A stretch of DNA of 64,000 bases, taken from Gracilibacillus oryzae. GTDB lineage: Bacteria > Bacillota > Bacilli > Bacillales > Amphibacillaceae. The translations under genes were made by a program, and so were the position numbers. Location: contig NZ_ML762425.1 in assembly GCF_009498735.1 (NCBI RefSeq), positions 212,011-276,010 on the forward strand. The letters are read 5' to 3'. The notes under the pieces were generated by a model. That model saw only the letters and a list, made by a program, of their open reading frames with translations. It did no database searches and was not told the origin of the DNA. Positions within the stretch are counted from its first letter, which is position 1; the number at the start of each line of letters is the position of its first letter. Shown here one piece after another: positions 19,099 to 28,038 of this stretch.

Positions 19099-19836
19099 AT
19101 GAATGGGACTATTCAAAGAATGGATGGTCGTTTCATTTATGTTAACTTAGGGAAAGTGGAGGCAAAATTGCCAGAAGCAGAATGTATACCTTCTGAAACC
19201 TATAATATTCACGATAGGATTAAAGTTTACGTAACAAAGGTTGAGAATACAAGCAAGGGGCCTAATATTTTCGTTTCCAGAACTCATCCTGGATTGCTGA
19301 AACGTTTGTTTGAAATGGAAGTACCAGAAATTTATGATGGTACAGTAGAAGTAAAATCAGTTGCAAGGGAAGCTGGTGACCGTTCGAAAATTTCGGTATA
19401 TGCAAGAGATAAAGAAGTTGATCCAGTCGGTTCTTGTGTCGGTCAAAAAGGGCAACGTGTACAGACAATTGTTGATGAACTGAAAGGTGAAAAAATTGAT
19501 ATTGTAGAATGGTCAGAAGACCCGGTTGTCTACGTTTCCAATGCACTTAGTCCTTCTAAAGTTGAGCGAGTAATAGTGGATGAAGAGAACAAAGCAACGG
19601 TTGTTATTGTCCCTGATTATCAATTATCACTTGCTATTGGTAAGAGAGGCCAAAATGCAAGATTAGCCGCTAAATTAACTGGCTGGAAAATTGATATTAA
19701 AAGTGAATCAGAAGCAAGAGAAGAAGGTTTGTTAACAGAAGAAGATGCCAATGAAGAATTAGATACATTAGAGTATGATGAATCAGTGGACTATGAAGAA
19801 TCCTTTGAAGAAATGGATGAAGATTTGTTTAAATAA
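19099..19836 (+). CDS. nusA: NusA S1-KH1-KH2 fragment
   Basis: From the ATG at 19099, in the same frame and 24 bases after the stop, 245 residues hold the S1 domain (DGRFIYVNLGKVEAKLPEAE), KH1 (GSCVGQKGQRVQ), KH2 (AIGKRGQNARLAAKLTGWKI) and an acidic tail. A weak ribosome-binding-like AGAGAAG (19084-19090) lies eight bases upstream, so reinitiation after the stop is conceivable. Archaeal NusA proteins also lack the N-terminal domain, but bacterial function normally needs it. Confidence 0.55.
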   Translation: MNGTIQRMDGRFIYVNLGKVEAKLPEAECIPSETYNIHDRIKVYVTKVENTSKGPNIFVSRTHPGLLKRLFEMEVPEIYDGTVEVKSVAREAGDRSKISVYARDKEVDPVGSCVGQKGQRVQTIVDELKGEKIDIVEWSEDPVVYVSNALSPSKVERVIVDEENKATVVIVPDYQLSLAIGKRGQNARLAAKLTGWKIDIKSESEAREEGLLTEEDANEELDTLEYDESVDYEESFEEMDEDLFK

Positions 19837-19848
19837 GGAGGGTTACAC

Positions 19849-20118
19849 ATGTCTAAGCAAAGAAAAGTTCCATTAAGAAAATGTGTTGTAACTCAAGAAA
19901 TGGTAGCGAAAAAATCTCTAATTCGAGTAGTGAAAACAAAGGAAGGCGAAGTCTTCGTTGATCCTACTGGAAAGAAAAATGGCCGGGGAGCTTATGTAAC
20001 GAGAGATGTTGATGTCATCAAAAAGGCAGAATTATCTAGAGCTCTAGACAGGCAGTTAGATATTGCTGTTCCCAGTGAGATTTATCAGCAATTAATTGCG
20101 GAAGTTGAAGGAAAATAA
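19849..20118 (+). CDS. ylxR: YlxR family RNA-binding protein (DUF448)
   Basis: The 89-residue YlxR protein shows the family's start KVPLRKCVVTQEMVAKKSLIRVV and the basic patch GKKNGRGAYV. YlxR (RnpM) has been reported to bind RNase P RNA and to affect expression; details are not settled. The ATG has AAGGAGG upstream. It lies 12 bases after nusA and directly abuts ylxQ, so all are cotranscribed. Confidence 0.93.
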   Translation: MSKQRKVPLRKCVVTQEMVAKKSLIRVVKTKEGEVFVDPTGKKNGRGAYVTRDVDVIKKAELSRALDRQLDIAVPSEIYQQLIAEVEGK

Positions 20119-20439
20119 ATGGATAATACAAAAAAATATTTAAATATATTAGGTTTAGCACGAAGAGCAGGTAAATGTACATTTGGAGAAGAGCAAATTA
20201 TTAAAGAAATACAGGCAAAAAGGTCCAAGATTGTTTTAATCGCAAGCGATACAGGTGACCAAACCAAAAAAAAGTTGACAGATAAATGTAAATATTACCA
20301 TGTGCCATTTTATTTTATAGATGACCGTGAAGTATTATCACAAGCAATAGGCAAGATCGGAAGAGTAGCTGTATCGGTAAATGAGCAAGGATTTGCAAAG
20401 AAATTAATCGAGTTACTCTCCAACAATAATCGGGGGTGA
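20119..20439 (+). CDS. ylxQ: L7Ae-family ribosomal protein-like YlxQ
   Basis: The 106-residue protein is an L7Ae/L30e-fold RNA-binding protein of the YlxQ type, likely to recognise kink-turn RNAs. Typical features are [20 protein letters not shown] near the N terminus and [16 protein letters not shown]. The ATG follows the ylxR stop without any gap, indicating coupling. The family is conserved between nusA and infB in Firmicutes; its cellular role is not well defined. Confidence 0.92.
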   Translation: MDNTKKYLNILGLARRAGKCTFGEEQIIKEIQAKRSKIVLIASDTGDQTKKKLTDKCKYYHVPFYFIDDREVLSQAIGKIGRVAVSVNEQGFAKKLIELLSNNNRG

Positions 20440-20443
20440 ACGT

Positions 20444-22522
20444 ATGTCAAAAGTACGGGTATACGAATATGCAAAAAAAGTGAATAAATCAAGTAAAGAA
20501 GTAATAGAAAAGCTGAAAGAATTAAATCAGCCAGTTACCAACCATATGTCAACAATTGCTGATGACATTATTGGAAAATTAGATGCAACTTTTCAACCAA
20601 AAAGCCAAGAGAAAAAGCAGAATTCTCAACAGCAAAAACAAGCAAAACAAAACCAGCCAAATTCAAATCAAAAGTCCAATAACAATAAAAAGCCTAAAAA
20701 TAAAAAGCAAACAAATACTAATCAAAATACTAATCAAACTGCTCCTAAGCAAGCAAAAGAACCAGAACCGGTTACAAAGATTACTTATTCAGGAACGTTA
20801 ACGGTAGGAGAGCTAGCTGAGAAGCTGAACAAAGAGACGAATGAGATTATTAAGAAGTTAATGTTCTTAGGCGTTATGGCTACAAAAAATCAGGATTTAG
20901 ATGGAGATACTATCGAATTAATTAGCGGCGAGTATGGTGTCGAGGTTGAACAGGAAATTGAAATAGATCAGACTGACCTTGCAACATACATCGAAGAAGA
21001 CGATGAAGAACAATTAAGCGAACGTCCGCCAGTTGTTACGATTATGGGACATGTTGACCATGGTAAAACTACGTTGCTTGATTCTATCCGAAACACGAAG
21101 GTTACAGCTGGTGAAGCTGGTGGAATTACACAACATATTGGTGCATACCAAATTAAAGCAAACGATAAAAAGATTACGTTCCTGGATACACCAGGTCATG
21201 CTGCTTTCACTAGTATGCGTTCAAGAGGAGCACAAATTACTGACATTGCAATCCTGGTCGTTGCAGCAGATGATGGAGTTATGCCGCAAACGGTTGAAGC
21301 AATCAATCACGCCAAAGCTGCAGAGGTACCAATTATTGTTGCAGTGAATAAGATGGACAAAGAAGGCGCAAATCCAGATCGTGTGATGCAGGAATTAACA
21401 GAATATCAATTAATTCCGGAAGACTGGGGCGGGGAAACTATTTTTGTTCAATTATCTGCCCTGAAAGGTGAGGGAATTGACGACTTACTTGAAATGATTC
21501 TTCTTGTTGCTGAGGTAGAAGAGCTAAAAGCAAATGCTGACCGTCTGGCTAATGGTACGGTAATAGAAGCACAATTAGATAAAGGACGCGGATCTGTTGC
21601 ATCATTACTTGTACAAAATGGAACACTAAAAGTAGGTGATCCTGTAGTTGTAGGGAACACTTATGGCCGTGTTCGTGCAATGGTTAATGATCTTGGCAAA
21701 CGAGTAAAACAGGTTGGACCATCTACTCCTGTTGAAATCACAGGTCTAAATGAAGTTCCTTTAGCTGGTGACCGATTTGTTGTCTTCAAGGATGAAAAAC
21801 AGGCTCGCCAAATTGGTGAGATGAGACAGCAAAGAGAAATTGAAGAAAAACGTGGCGATAAAGCTAAAGTTAGCTTAGATGACTTATTTGAGCGAATCAA
21901 ACAGGGCGAGATTAAAGATATTAATGTAATCCTGAAAGCAGATGTTCAAGGTTCTGTAGAAGCACTTGCAGCATCCTTACAGAAAATAGATGTGGAAGGT
22001 GTGAAAGTTAATATTATTCACACTGGCGTTGGTGCTATAAAAGAAACAGATATTAATTTAGCATCGGCATCGAATGCCATTGTAATTGGGTTTAACGTCC
22101 GCCCAGACAATAATGCCAAAAAAGCGGCTGAATCAGAAAATATCGAAATTCGTCTTCACCGTGTTATTTATAAGGCAATTGAAGAAGTGGAAGCTGCAAT
22201 GAAAGGTATGTTAGATCCTGAGTTTGAAGAAAAAGTTATTGGCCAGGTTGAGGTTCGTGAAATCTTTAAAGTATCAAAAATTGGTACAATTGCCGGTGGT
22301 TATGTTACAGATGGTAAAATTACAAGGGATTCCGGTGTTCGTTTAATCCGCGATGGTGTGGTCATTTATGAAGGTGAAATCGATACATTAAAACGTTTCA
22401 AAGATGATGTGAAAGAAGTTGCCCAAAATTATGAATGTGGGATAACCATCCAGAATTATAACGATATTAAAGAGGGCGATGTTATTGAAGCATACGTCAT
22501 GGAGGAAATCAAAGTTAAATGA
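20444..22522 (+). CDS. infB: translation initiation factor IF-2
   Basis: IF-2 is the GTPase that places initiator tRNA on the ribosome. The 692-residue protein has an N-terminal IF2N domain ([19 protein letters not shown]), a low-complexity Gln/Asn/Lys-rich linker (about residues 50-105), a second IF2N domain, then the GTPase with [14 protein letters not shown] and NKMD, and C-terminal domains II-IV. The linker is species-variable and short for the family. The ATG has GGGGGTGA upstream and the stop overlaps ylxP by four bases. Confidence 0.98.
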   Translation: MSKVRVYEYAKKVNKSSKEVIEKLKELNQPVTNHMSTIADDIIGKLDATFQPKSQEKKQNSQQQKQAKQNQPNSNQKSNNNKKPKNKKQTNTNQNTNQTAPKQAKEPEPVTKITYSGTLTVGELAEKLNKETNEIIKKLMFLGVMATKNQDLDGDTIELISGEYGVEVEQEIEIDQTDLATYIEEDDEEQLSERPPVVTIMGHVDHGKTTLLDSIRNTKVTAGEAGGITQHIGAYQIKANDKKITFLDTPGHAAFTSMRSRGAQITDIAILVVAADDGVMPQTVEAINHAKAAEVPIIVAVNKMDKEGANPDRVMQELTEYQLIPEDWGGETIFVQLSALKGEGIDDLLEMILLVAEVEELKANADRLANGTVIEAQLDKGRGSVASLLVQNGTLKVGDPVVVGNTYGRVRAMVNDLGKRVKQVGPSTPVEITGLNEVPLAGDRFVVFKDEKQARQIGEMRQQREIEEKRGDKAKVSLDDLFERIKQGEIKDINVILKADVQGSVEALAASLQKIDVEGVKVNIIHTGVGAIKETDINLASASNAIVIGFNVRPDNNAKKAAESENIEIRLHRVIYKAIEEVEAAMKGMLDPEFEEKVIGQVEVREIFKVSKIGTIAGGYVTDGKITRDSGVRLIRDGVVIYEGEIDTLKRFKDDVKEVAQNYECGITIQNYNDIKEGDVIEAYVMEEIKVK

Positions 22523-22797
22523 TCTATTATGCAGAAATAGAATTGTTTCTTTATGATTGTCATTCATTGAAAGATAAGCGATCCATTTTATTAAAAGTGA
22601 AAAATCGTCTTCGTAAAGATTTAAATATAGCTATTTCTGAAGTGGATTTTCAAGATCTGTGGCAAAGAGCAAAACTTGCTGTTGTTACAGTATCTGAATC
22701 TAAAGTTATGAATGAAAAAGTGTTGCAGCAAGCTCTTGCAATCATTGATAGCTTTACTGAATTGGAAAGAACAACAACCGTATTAGAAGAACGGTAA
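22519..22797 (+). CDS. ylxP: YlxP family protein (DUF503)
   Basis: The 92-residue DUF503 protein begins [21 protein letters not shown] and includes the conserved [18 protein letters not shown]. It always lies between infB and rbfA in Firmicutes, suggesting a role in ribosome biogenesis, but the biochemical function is unknown. Translation is coupled to infB through a four-base overlap. Confidence 0.92.
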   Translation: MIYYAEIELFLYDCHSLKDKRSILLKVKNRLRKDLNIAISEVDFQDLWQRAKLAVVTVSESKVMNEKVLQQALAIIDSFTELERTTTVLEER

Positions 22798-22842
22798 TAT
22801 AGTAAGAATTTTTGTTTCACTTGGTAGAAAGAGGTGACTGAT

Positions 22843-23196
22843 GTGAATGAATTACGTGCAAGTAGAGTAGCGGAACAAATGAAGAAGGAATTAGGGGATA
22901 TTATTTCAAGAAAGATTAAAGATCCTCGAGTTGGTTTCGTAACAATTACAGATGTAGACGTTACAGGTGATTTGCAACAGGCGAAAATTTATATTTCTGT
23001 CTTAGGTGATGAAAAGAAACGCCAGGATACATTAATTGGACTTGCAAAAGCGAAAGGATTTATTCGTTCAGAAATCGGAAAACGAATAAGATTGCGCAAG
23101 ACGCCTGAATTATCTTTCGATTTCGATGATGCAATGGAGCGAGGAAACAGAATCGAAGATCTCTTGCGTCAAATCAATGATACAGATACACCATAA
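22843..23196 (+). CDS. rbfA: ribosome-binding factor A
   Basis: RbfA is a cold-related 30S assembly factor that binds near the 5' end of 16S rRNA. The 117-residue protein has the KH-like fold with the family segment [20 protein letters not shown], then [18 protein letters not shown] and the signature [19 protein letters not shown] chose the GTG at 22843 because AGAGGTGA is at good spacing and the family starts there; the frame is open to a GTG at 22834 that lies within the ribosome binding site. A strong terminator follows. Confidence 0.95.
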   Translation: MNELRASRVAEQMKKELGDIISRKIKDPRVGFVTITDVDVTGDLQQAKIYISVLGDEKKRQDTLIGLAKAKGFIRSEIGKRIRLRKTPELSFDFDDAMERGNRIEDLLRQINDTDTP

Positions 23197-23208
23197 TGAA
23201 TATATGTG

Positions 23209-23244
23209 AAAACCCTTGTCTGTGTTCAAACAAGGGTTTTCTTT
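23209..23244 (+). terminator. terminator of the rimP-rbfA operon
   Basis: AAAACCCTTGT (23209-23219) pairs perfectly with ACAAGGGTTTT (23230-23240), followed by CTTTC; 11-bp stem and 10-nt loop. Confidence 0.85.
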
Positions 23245-23296
23245 CGATATTTTTACCAATACATTATATACTTATATGGGAAATTAGGGGGTAATT

Positions 23297-24187
23297 ATGA
23301 ACGGAATTTTGCCATTATGGAAACCTAAAGGGATGACATCACATGATTGTGTGATAAAAATCCGCAAACTATTGAAAACAAGAAAGGTTGGTCATACCGG
23401 GACACTGGATCCTGAAGTGGAAGGGATGTTACCAATTTGTGTTGGAGAAGCAACGAAAATTGTACCTTTTCTAACCGACACTAATAAAACATATATCGCA
23501 ACTGCTGCTATCGGGACAGCTACAGATACTGAGGACCAGACAGGCCAAATAACGGAAAATCAAAAAGTTACAAAAAGATTTACAGATCAGGAAATTTTCC
23601 GTGTATTAGCCAATTTTAATGGAGAAATTGTGCAGCAAGTCCCATTATATTCTGCAGTTAAAGTAAATGGAAAAAAATTATACGAATATGCAAGGAGTAA
23701 TGAACCAGTAGAGCGGCCGAAAAGAAAGGTCAGGATTCATCAGTTGAACTTTCTTGAAACAACTTATTCTGAACAGGACGGTACACAGGAAATCTCTTTT
23801 GAAGTAACTTGCTCAAAGGGTACATATGTAAGAACATTATGTGTTGATATAGCCAGGCAACTAGGTTATCCAGGACATATGGCCAGCCTTGTAAGAACAA
23901 GAAGTGGACATTTCTCCACAGATGACAGTATCACGTTCGATCAATTAGAAGAACAATTGGAAAATATTAAATTACTTCCTATACGTGAAGGTGTCGTACA
24001 TTTAGATGTTATTAATGTAAAGGAAGAAGAAAGACAGAAAATACTCAATGGTCAAAAACTGCCTCTTCCTGATAATTTGCCTAAAACGGAATTTTTCCGA
24101 ATGGAATATCATGATGAGCTTTTAGCGGTCTATCATCTTCATGATAACCAACAGCAAATTAAACCTGCACGAGTATTTGTGAAGTAA
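23297..24187 (+). CDS. truB: tRNA pseudouridine-55 synthase
   Basis: TruB makes the universal pseudouridine 55 in the T arm of tRNA and also acts as a tRNA chaperone. The 296-residue protein contains the catalytic Asp in VGHTGTLDPEVEGMLP and the conserved YSAVKVNGKKLYEYAR and CSKGTYVRTLC motifs, then a short PUA-like C-terminal region. The ATG has AGGGGG upstream. It follows the rbfA terminator and precedes ribF by 23 bases. Confidence 0.97.
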   Translation: MNGILPLWKPKGMTSHDCVIKIRKLLKTRKVGHTGTLDPEVEGMLPICVGEATKIVPFLTDTNKTYIATAAIGTATDTEDQTGQITENQKVTKRFTDQEIFRVLANFNGEIVQQVPLYSAVKVNGKKLYEYARSNEPVERPKRKVRIHQLNFLETTYSEQDGTQEISFEVTCSKGTYVRTLCVDIARQLGYPGHMASLVRTRSGHFSTDDSITFDQLEEQLENIKLLPIREGVVHLDVINVKEEERQKILNGQKLPLPDNLPKTEFFRMEYHDELLAVYHLHDNQQQIKPARVFVK

Positions 24188-24210
24188 TATAGAAAAGTAG
24201 GTGAAATCAA

Positions 24211-25149
24211 ATGGAAATAATCCCATTATCATTTCCTCATGAATTAACTAAAGAGAATTTACCATCAACAGTGGCTGCAATTGGTTTTTTTGATGGTATC
24301 CATAAAGGACACCAAAAAGTTATCAATCAAGCGTTAAATATAGCCCAAAACAGCCATAAAGAGACAGCAGTTATAACATTTGATCCACATCCATCTGTTG
24401 TTTTAAAAGGAAAGGAGGATGTCCAATACTTAACACCCTTAGAAGAAAAAACAGCACTGATAGAATCTTTGGGCGTAGATCGCTTGTATATTATAAGATT
24501 TGATCGCAAATTATCACAACTTGCACCAGAAGACTTTTTAACTCATTTTATTACAGGCTTAAATGTTGACCATCTGGTTGCAGGTTTTGATTATACATTT
24601 GGCTTTAAAGGTGCTGGGAATATGAGTAACATTCAGGAATTACTGTCTGCTCCTCTTGAAATTACGGTGATTGATAAATTGAATTATAATGATCAAAAAA
24701 TCAGTTCTTCAAGAATTCGGGAGGCTCTGCATGAAGGAAATGTAGAGGAAGCGGAAACTTTACTTGGCAGACCATTACAGTTAACTGGTGAAGTCATTCA
24801 TGGTGATAAAAGAGGACGAACAATTGGCTTTCCTACAGCAAATCTGATGTTAGATAAACCATATTTCCTGCCTAAAATAGGCGTCTATGCAGTAGAAACA
24901 GTTATTGATGATAATACTTATTTTGGTATGGCTAATTTGGGTTATAAGCCAACATTCTCTGAGCAAAGAATGGATCCGAAGATTGAGGTTCATATTTTTG
25001 ACTTTGATGAAAATTTATATGGTCAGAATATAAAGATTATATGGAAAAAATTTATAAGAGAAGAAGTTAAGTTTGCAGGAATTGATCAACTTATTCATCA
25101 GTTAAAGCAAGATGAACAAAATATTCGTCAATATTTTCATGAAAAATGA
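24211..25149 (+). CDS. ribF: bifunctional riboflavin kinase / FAD synthetase
   Basis: RibF phosphorylates riboflavin to FMN and adenylylates it to FAD. The 312-residue protein has the N-terminal FAD synthetase domain with GFFDGIHKGHQKVI and SSRIREAL, followed by the flavokinase domain with HGDKRGRTIGFPTANL and the GVYAV strand. The length and domain order are standard. No FMN riboswitch is seen upstream, as expected for this genomic position downstream of truB. Confidence 0.97.
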   Translation: MEIIPLSFPHELTKENLPSTVAAIGFFDGIHKGHQKVINQALNIAQNSHKETAVITFDPHPSVVLKGKEDVQYLTPLEEKTALIESLGVDRLYIIRFDRKLSQLAPEDFLTHFITGLNVDHLVAGFDYTFGFKGAGNMSNIQELLSAPLEITVIDKLNYNDQKISSSRIREALHEGNVEEAETLLGRPLQLTGEVIHGDKRGRTIGFPTANLMLDKPYFLPKIGVYAVETVIDDNTYFGMANLGYKPTFSEQRMDPKIEVHIFDFDENLYGQNIKIIWKKFIREEVKFAGIDQLIHQLKQDEQNIRQYFHEK

Positions 25150-25185
25150 TAAAATACTTGCAATCTTAGCGAAAAAGTTGTAATC

Positions 25186-25191
25186 TATAAT
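25186..25191 (+). promoter_or_regulatory. consensus -10 (TATAAT) upstream of rpsO
   Basis: A perfect TATAAT lies just before the S15-type leader. No good -35 sits 16-18 bp upstream (the nearest TTGCAA is 22 bp away), so the promoter is only tentative. Confidence 0.35.
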
Positions 25192-25193
25192 AC

Positions 25194-25249
25194 GGAACCT
25201 TCCACTTGGCAATTCGAGTCTCCGACGATTGCTAGGGGAATGGGGTTTC
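25194..25249 (+). promoter_or_regulatory. rpsO leader structure, likely S15 autoregulatory element
   Basis: A long irregular hairpin precedes rpsO: GGAACC 25194-25199/GGTTTC 25244-25249, TTCC 25200-25203/GGAA 25237-25240, TGGCAAT 25207-25213/ATTGCTA 25228-25234, and TCG 25214-25216/CGA 25223-25225 with a bulged CG and loop AGTCTC. Autoregulation of rpsO by S15 through a 5' leader is known in Bacillaceae (Geobacillus type). I infer the same here from position and shape. Confidence 0.6.
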
Positions 25250-25275
25250 TATTATATTTACAGGAGGTGAATAGG

Positions 25276-25545
25276 ATGGCTATCACACAAGAACGTAAAA
25301 ACGAACTTATCAATGAATATAAGACACATGAGAGTGACACTGGATCACCAGAGGTTCAAATTGCTGTCCTTACTGAGGAAATCAATAATTTGAATAATCA
25401 CTTGCGTATTCATAAGAAAGATCACCACTCACGTCGTGGTCTATTGAAAATGGTAGGGAAACGCCGTAACTTGTTAAACTACCTACGTAACAAAGATGTT
25501 TCACGTTATCGTGATTTAATCAAAAAATTAGGCTTACGTCGATAA
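25276..25545 (+). CDS. rpsO: 30S ribosomal protein S15
   Basis: S15 is a primary 16S rRNA-binding protein that nucleates the platform. The 89-residue protein begins [20 protein letters not shown] and contains the S15 signature [19 protein letters not shown] followed by RRNLLNYL. The ATG at 25276 is preceded by AGGAGGTGA; an upstream in-frame ATG at 25240 does not match the family. The leader just upstream is probably S15's own control site. Confidence 0.98.
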   Translation: MAITQERKNELINEYKTHESDTGSPEVQIAVLTEEINNLNNHLRIHKKDHHSRRGLLKMVGKRRNLLNYLRNKDVSRYRDLIKKLGLRR

Positions 25546-25554
25546 GCCACTTGA

Positions 25555-25578
25555 AAAGCGGGAGTCATCCCGCTTTTT
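25555..25578 (+). terminator. terminator after rpsO
   Basis: AAAGCGGGA (25555-25563) pairs with TCCCGCTTT (25568-25576), loop GTCA, followed by TT and CT. Confidence 0.85.
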
Positions 25579-25739
25579 CTGTATGTAAAAAATAAATGAT
25601 AAAAAGACTAAATGTTGTTAATACTATGACATATACCAATGAATTGATAGAATTAGTTACATATGCAAGAACAACATGGTAAAATAGGAAATAGTTTATG
25701 AAAGCCTCAGTTGCTTTTTTGAGAGGAGTAAGATTTGAA

Positions 25740-27845
25740 ATGGCAGATGAAAAAAAAGTATTTTCAACGGAAATAGCAGGACAAACTTTCCGTGTGGAAA
25801 TAGGTGAATTGGCAAAACAGGCAAATGGTGCTTGTATGGTTCATTATGGTGATACTGCTGTGTTAGCAACAGCAACTGCTTCAAAAGAACCAAAAGACTT
25901 ACCTTTCTTCCCGCTAACAGTAAACTACGAAGAGCGTTTATATGCGGTTGGAAAGATTCCAGGTGGATTTATTAAGAGAGAAGGAAGACCTAGTGAAAAA
26001 GCTATTTTGACTTCCCGATTAATTGATCGTCCGATCCGACCATTGTTTCCGGATGGTTTTAGAAATGAAGTACAAGTTATCAGTACGGTTATGAGTGTTG
26101 ATCAAAATTTACCTTCAGAAATTGCTGCAATGATAGGTTCCTCTATTGCTCTTAGTGTTTCTGATATCCCATTCAGTGGACCAATTGCTGGTGTGGTTAT
26201 TGGACGAGTTGATGGTAAGTTTATCATTAACCCTACGTTAGAAGAACGGGAAAAAAGTGATATTGACTTAACAGTTGCTGGTACAAAAGATGCCATTAAT
26301 ATGGTGGAAGCAGGGGCAAATGAAGTACCTGAAGAAGTAATGCTTGAAGCAATTATGTTTGGTCATGAAGAGATTAAACGATTAGTTGCATTCCAGGAAG
26401 AAATTATTGAAGCATTACATGTTGAAAAAATGGAAGTGAAATTGTTTGAACTTGATCAGGCAATTGTGTCAGAAGTAGAAGGAAAAGCAAAACGATCACT
26501 TGTGGAAGCAATCCAGGTTCAGGAAAAGCATGCACGAGAAGCTGCGATAAATGCTGTTAAAGAGCAAGTTATGGCAAGTTATGAAGAAAATGAAGCAGAA
26601 GCAGATGTATTAAAACAAGCAGCCAACGTATTGGACAAGATTGTCAAAGAAGAAGTGCGCCGTCTAATTACGAAAGAAAAAGTACGTCCAGATGGAAGAA
26701 AAATTGACGAAATTCGTCCACTTTCTTCAAGAATCGGTGTATTGCCAAGAACACATGGTTCTGGTTTATTCACACGGGGTCAGACACAGGCTTTAAGTGT
26801 TTGTACATTAGGTGCATTAGGTGATGTGCAAATTCTTGATGGATTAGATGCAGAAGAATCGAAACGATTTATGCATCATTACAATTTCCCATCATTCAGT
26901 GTTGGAGAAACAGGACCAATCCGTGGACCAGGTCGTCGTGAGATTGGACATGGTGCCTTAGGTGAACGTGCATTAGAAGTAGTTATTCCGGAAGAAAAAG
27001 AATTTCCATATACGATCCGTCTTGTTTCCGAAGTCCTTGAATCGAATGGTTCAACATCACAAGCAAGTATTTGTGCAAGTACATTAGCAATGATGGATGC
27101 AGGTGTTCCAATTAAAGCACCAGTAGCCGGGATTGCCATGGGTCTGGTTAAATCAGGTGAAGATTATACGATTTTAACAGATATTCAAGGAATGGAAGAC
27201 TTTTTAGGTGATATGGACTTTAAAGTGGCAGGTACTGAAAATGGTGTAACTGCATTGCAAATGGATATTAAGATTGAAGGATTATCAAGAGAAATTTTGG
27301 AGGAAGCATTGATCCAGGCGAAGAAAGGCCGTATGCACATTCTTTCCCATATGTTAGAAACTATTAGAGAACCGAAAAATGAGCTTTCTAACTATGCACC
27401 GAAAATTTTAACAATGGATATTAATCCAGATAAAATCCGTGATGTAATCGGACCAAGCGGGAAACAAATTAATAAAATTATCGAAGAAACTGGTGTAAAA
27501 ATTGATATTGAGCAAGATGGTCATATTTTCATCTCTTCAACTGATAATGAAATGAATCAAAAAGCGAAGAAGATTATAGAGGATATTGTTCGTGAAGTGG
27601 AAGTCGGACAAATGTACCTTGGGACAGTAAAACGTATCGAGAAATTTGGTGCATTTGTTGAACTGTTTAAAGGAAAAGAAGGACTTGTTCATATTTCTGA
27701 ATTAGCAGAGGAGCGAGTAGGAAAAGTAGAAGATGTTGTGGCAATTGGTGATCAAATTATGGTGAAAGTAAAAGAAATTGATCGACAAGGCCGTGTGAAT
27801 TTATCAAGAAAAGCAGTCTTAGCAGAACAAAAAGAGAAGGAATAA
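25740..27845 (+). CDS. pnp: polyribonucleotide nucleotidyltransferase (PNPase)
   Basis: PNPase is the main 3'-5' phosphorolytic exoribonuclease of Bacillaceae. The 701-residue protein has two RNase PH domains (the second with [14 protein letters not shown] and [17 protein letters not shown]), the helical linker, a KH domain ([17 protein letters not shown]) and an S1 domain ([20 protein letters not shown]). The ATG at 25740 has GAGAGGAG eleven bases upstream; an in-frame ATG at 25698 does not match the family start. In B. subtilis ylxY follows pnp; here mlpA follows after a terminator. Confidence 0.98.
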   Translation: MADEKKVFSTEIAGQTFRVEIGELAKQANGACMVHYGDTAVLATATASKEPKDLPFFPLTVNYEERLYAVGKIPGGFIKREGRPSEKAILTSRLIDRPIRPLFPDGFRNEVQVISTVMSVDQNLPSEIAAMIGSSIALSVSDIPFSGPIAGVVIGRVDGKFIINPTLEEREKSDIDLTVAGTKDAINMVEAGANEVPEEVMLEAIMFGHEEIKRLVAFQEEIIEALHVEKMEVKLFELDQAIVSEVEGKAKRSLVEAIQVQEKHAREAAINAVKEQVMASYEENEAEADVLKQAANVLDKIVKEEVRRLITKEKVRPDGRKIDEIRPLSSRIGVLPRTHGSGLFTRGQTQALSVCTLGALGDVQILDGLDAEESKRFMHHYNFPSFSVGETGPIRGPGRREIGHGALGERALEVVIPEEKEFPYTIRLVSEVLESNGSTSQASICASTLAMMDAGVPIKAPVAGIAMGLVKSGEDYTILTDIQGMEDFLGDMDFKVAGTENGVTALQMDIKIEGLSREILEEALIQAKKGRMHILSHMLETIREPKNELSNYAPKILTMDINPDKIRDVIGPSGKQINKIIEETGVKIDIEQDGHIFISSTDNEMNQKAKKIIEDIVREVEVGQMYLGTVKRIEKFGAFVELFKGKEGLVHISELAEERVGKVEDVVAIGDQIMVKVKEIDRQGRVNLSRKAVLAEQKEKE

Positions 27846-27850
27846 ACCAA

Positions 27851-27881
27851 AAAGAAGCTGGAAAAACCAGTTTCTTTTTTT
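27851..27881 (+). terminator. terminator after pnp
   Basis: AAAGAAGCTGG (27851-27861) pairs with CCAGTTTCTTT (27867-27877) with one G-U pair, then more T. Confidence 0.8.
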
Positions 27882-28038
27882 ACAGGTAAGAATAGTATAA
27901 AATTTCTGCAAGGAAGTATATTCATCGACGCAGTAGAAATTTTGGAGTACAAAGTTTAAGAAAACCCAGCAAAGAAAGTAATAATTTTCTTCACTATACC
28001 AGTGAATCGATAGAAGACATGAAGTAGGAGGAAGTTAG

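Larger units (their letters stand above)
18688..19836 (+). pseudogene. nusA: nusA interrupted by one in-frame stop codon (TAA at 19072-19074)
   Basis: NusA is the transcription pausing, termination and antitermination factor and is essential in B. subtilis. The whole frame from the GTG at 18688 to 19836 encodes a normal 382-residue NusA except that codon 129 is TAA. The protein reads ...EAERGIIYN-stop-YIDREDDIMNG..., where B. subtilis has Glu at the stop position in a very similar sequence, so a single G to T change at 19072 (GAA to TAA) explains it. There is no frameshift, and downstream codons keep full conservation. The break falls in the linker between the N-terminal RNAP-binding domain and the S1 domain. 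Sequencing error, a recent mutation, or a genuinely split NusA remain possible. Confidence 0.85.

Noticed and set aside
19099-19836. Reading the second NusA part as an independent, normal gene
   Set aside because: It is in the same frame as the first part, has only a weak ribosome binding site, and the intervening residues after the stop also match NusA, so an interrupted nusA is the better primary description.
20583-20801. 72-codon frame in the Gln/Lys-rich part of infB
   Set aside because: Low-complexity repetition in the IF-2 linker opens other frames; no start signals.
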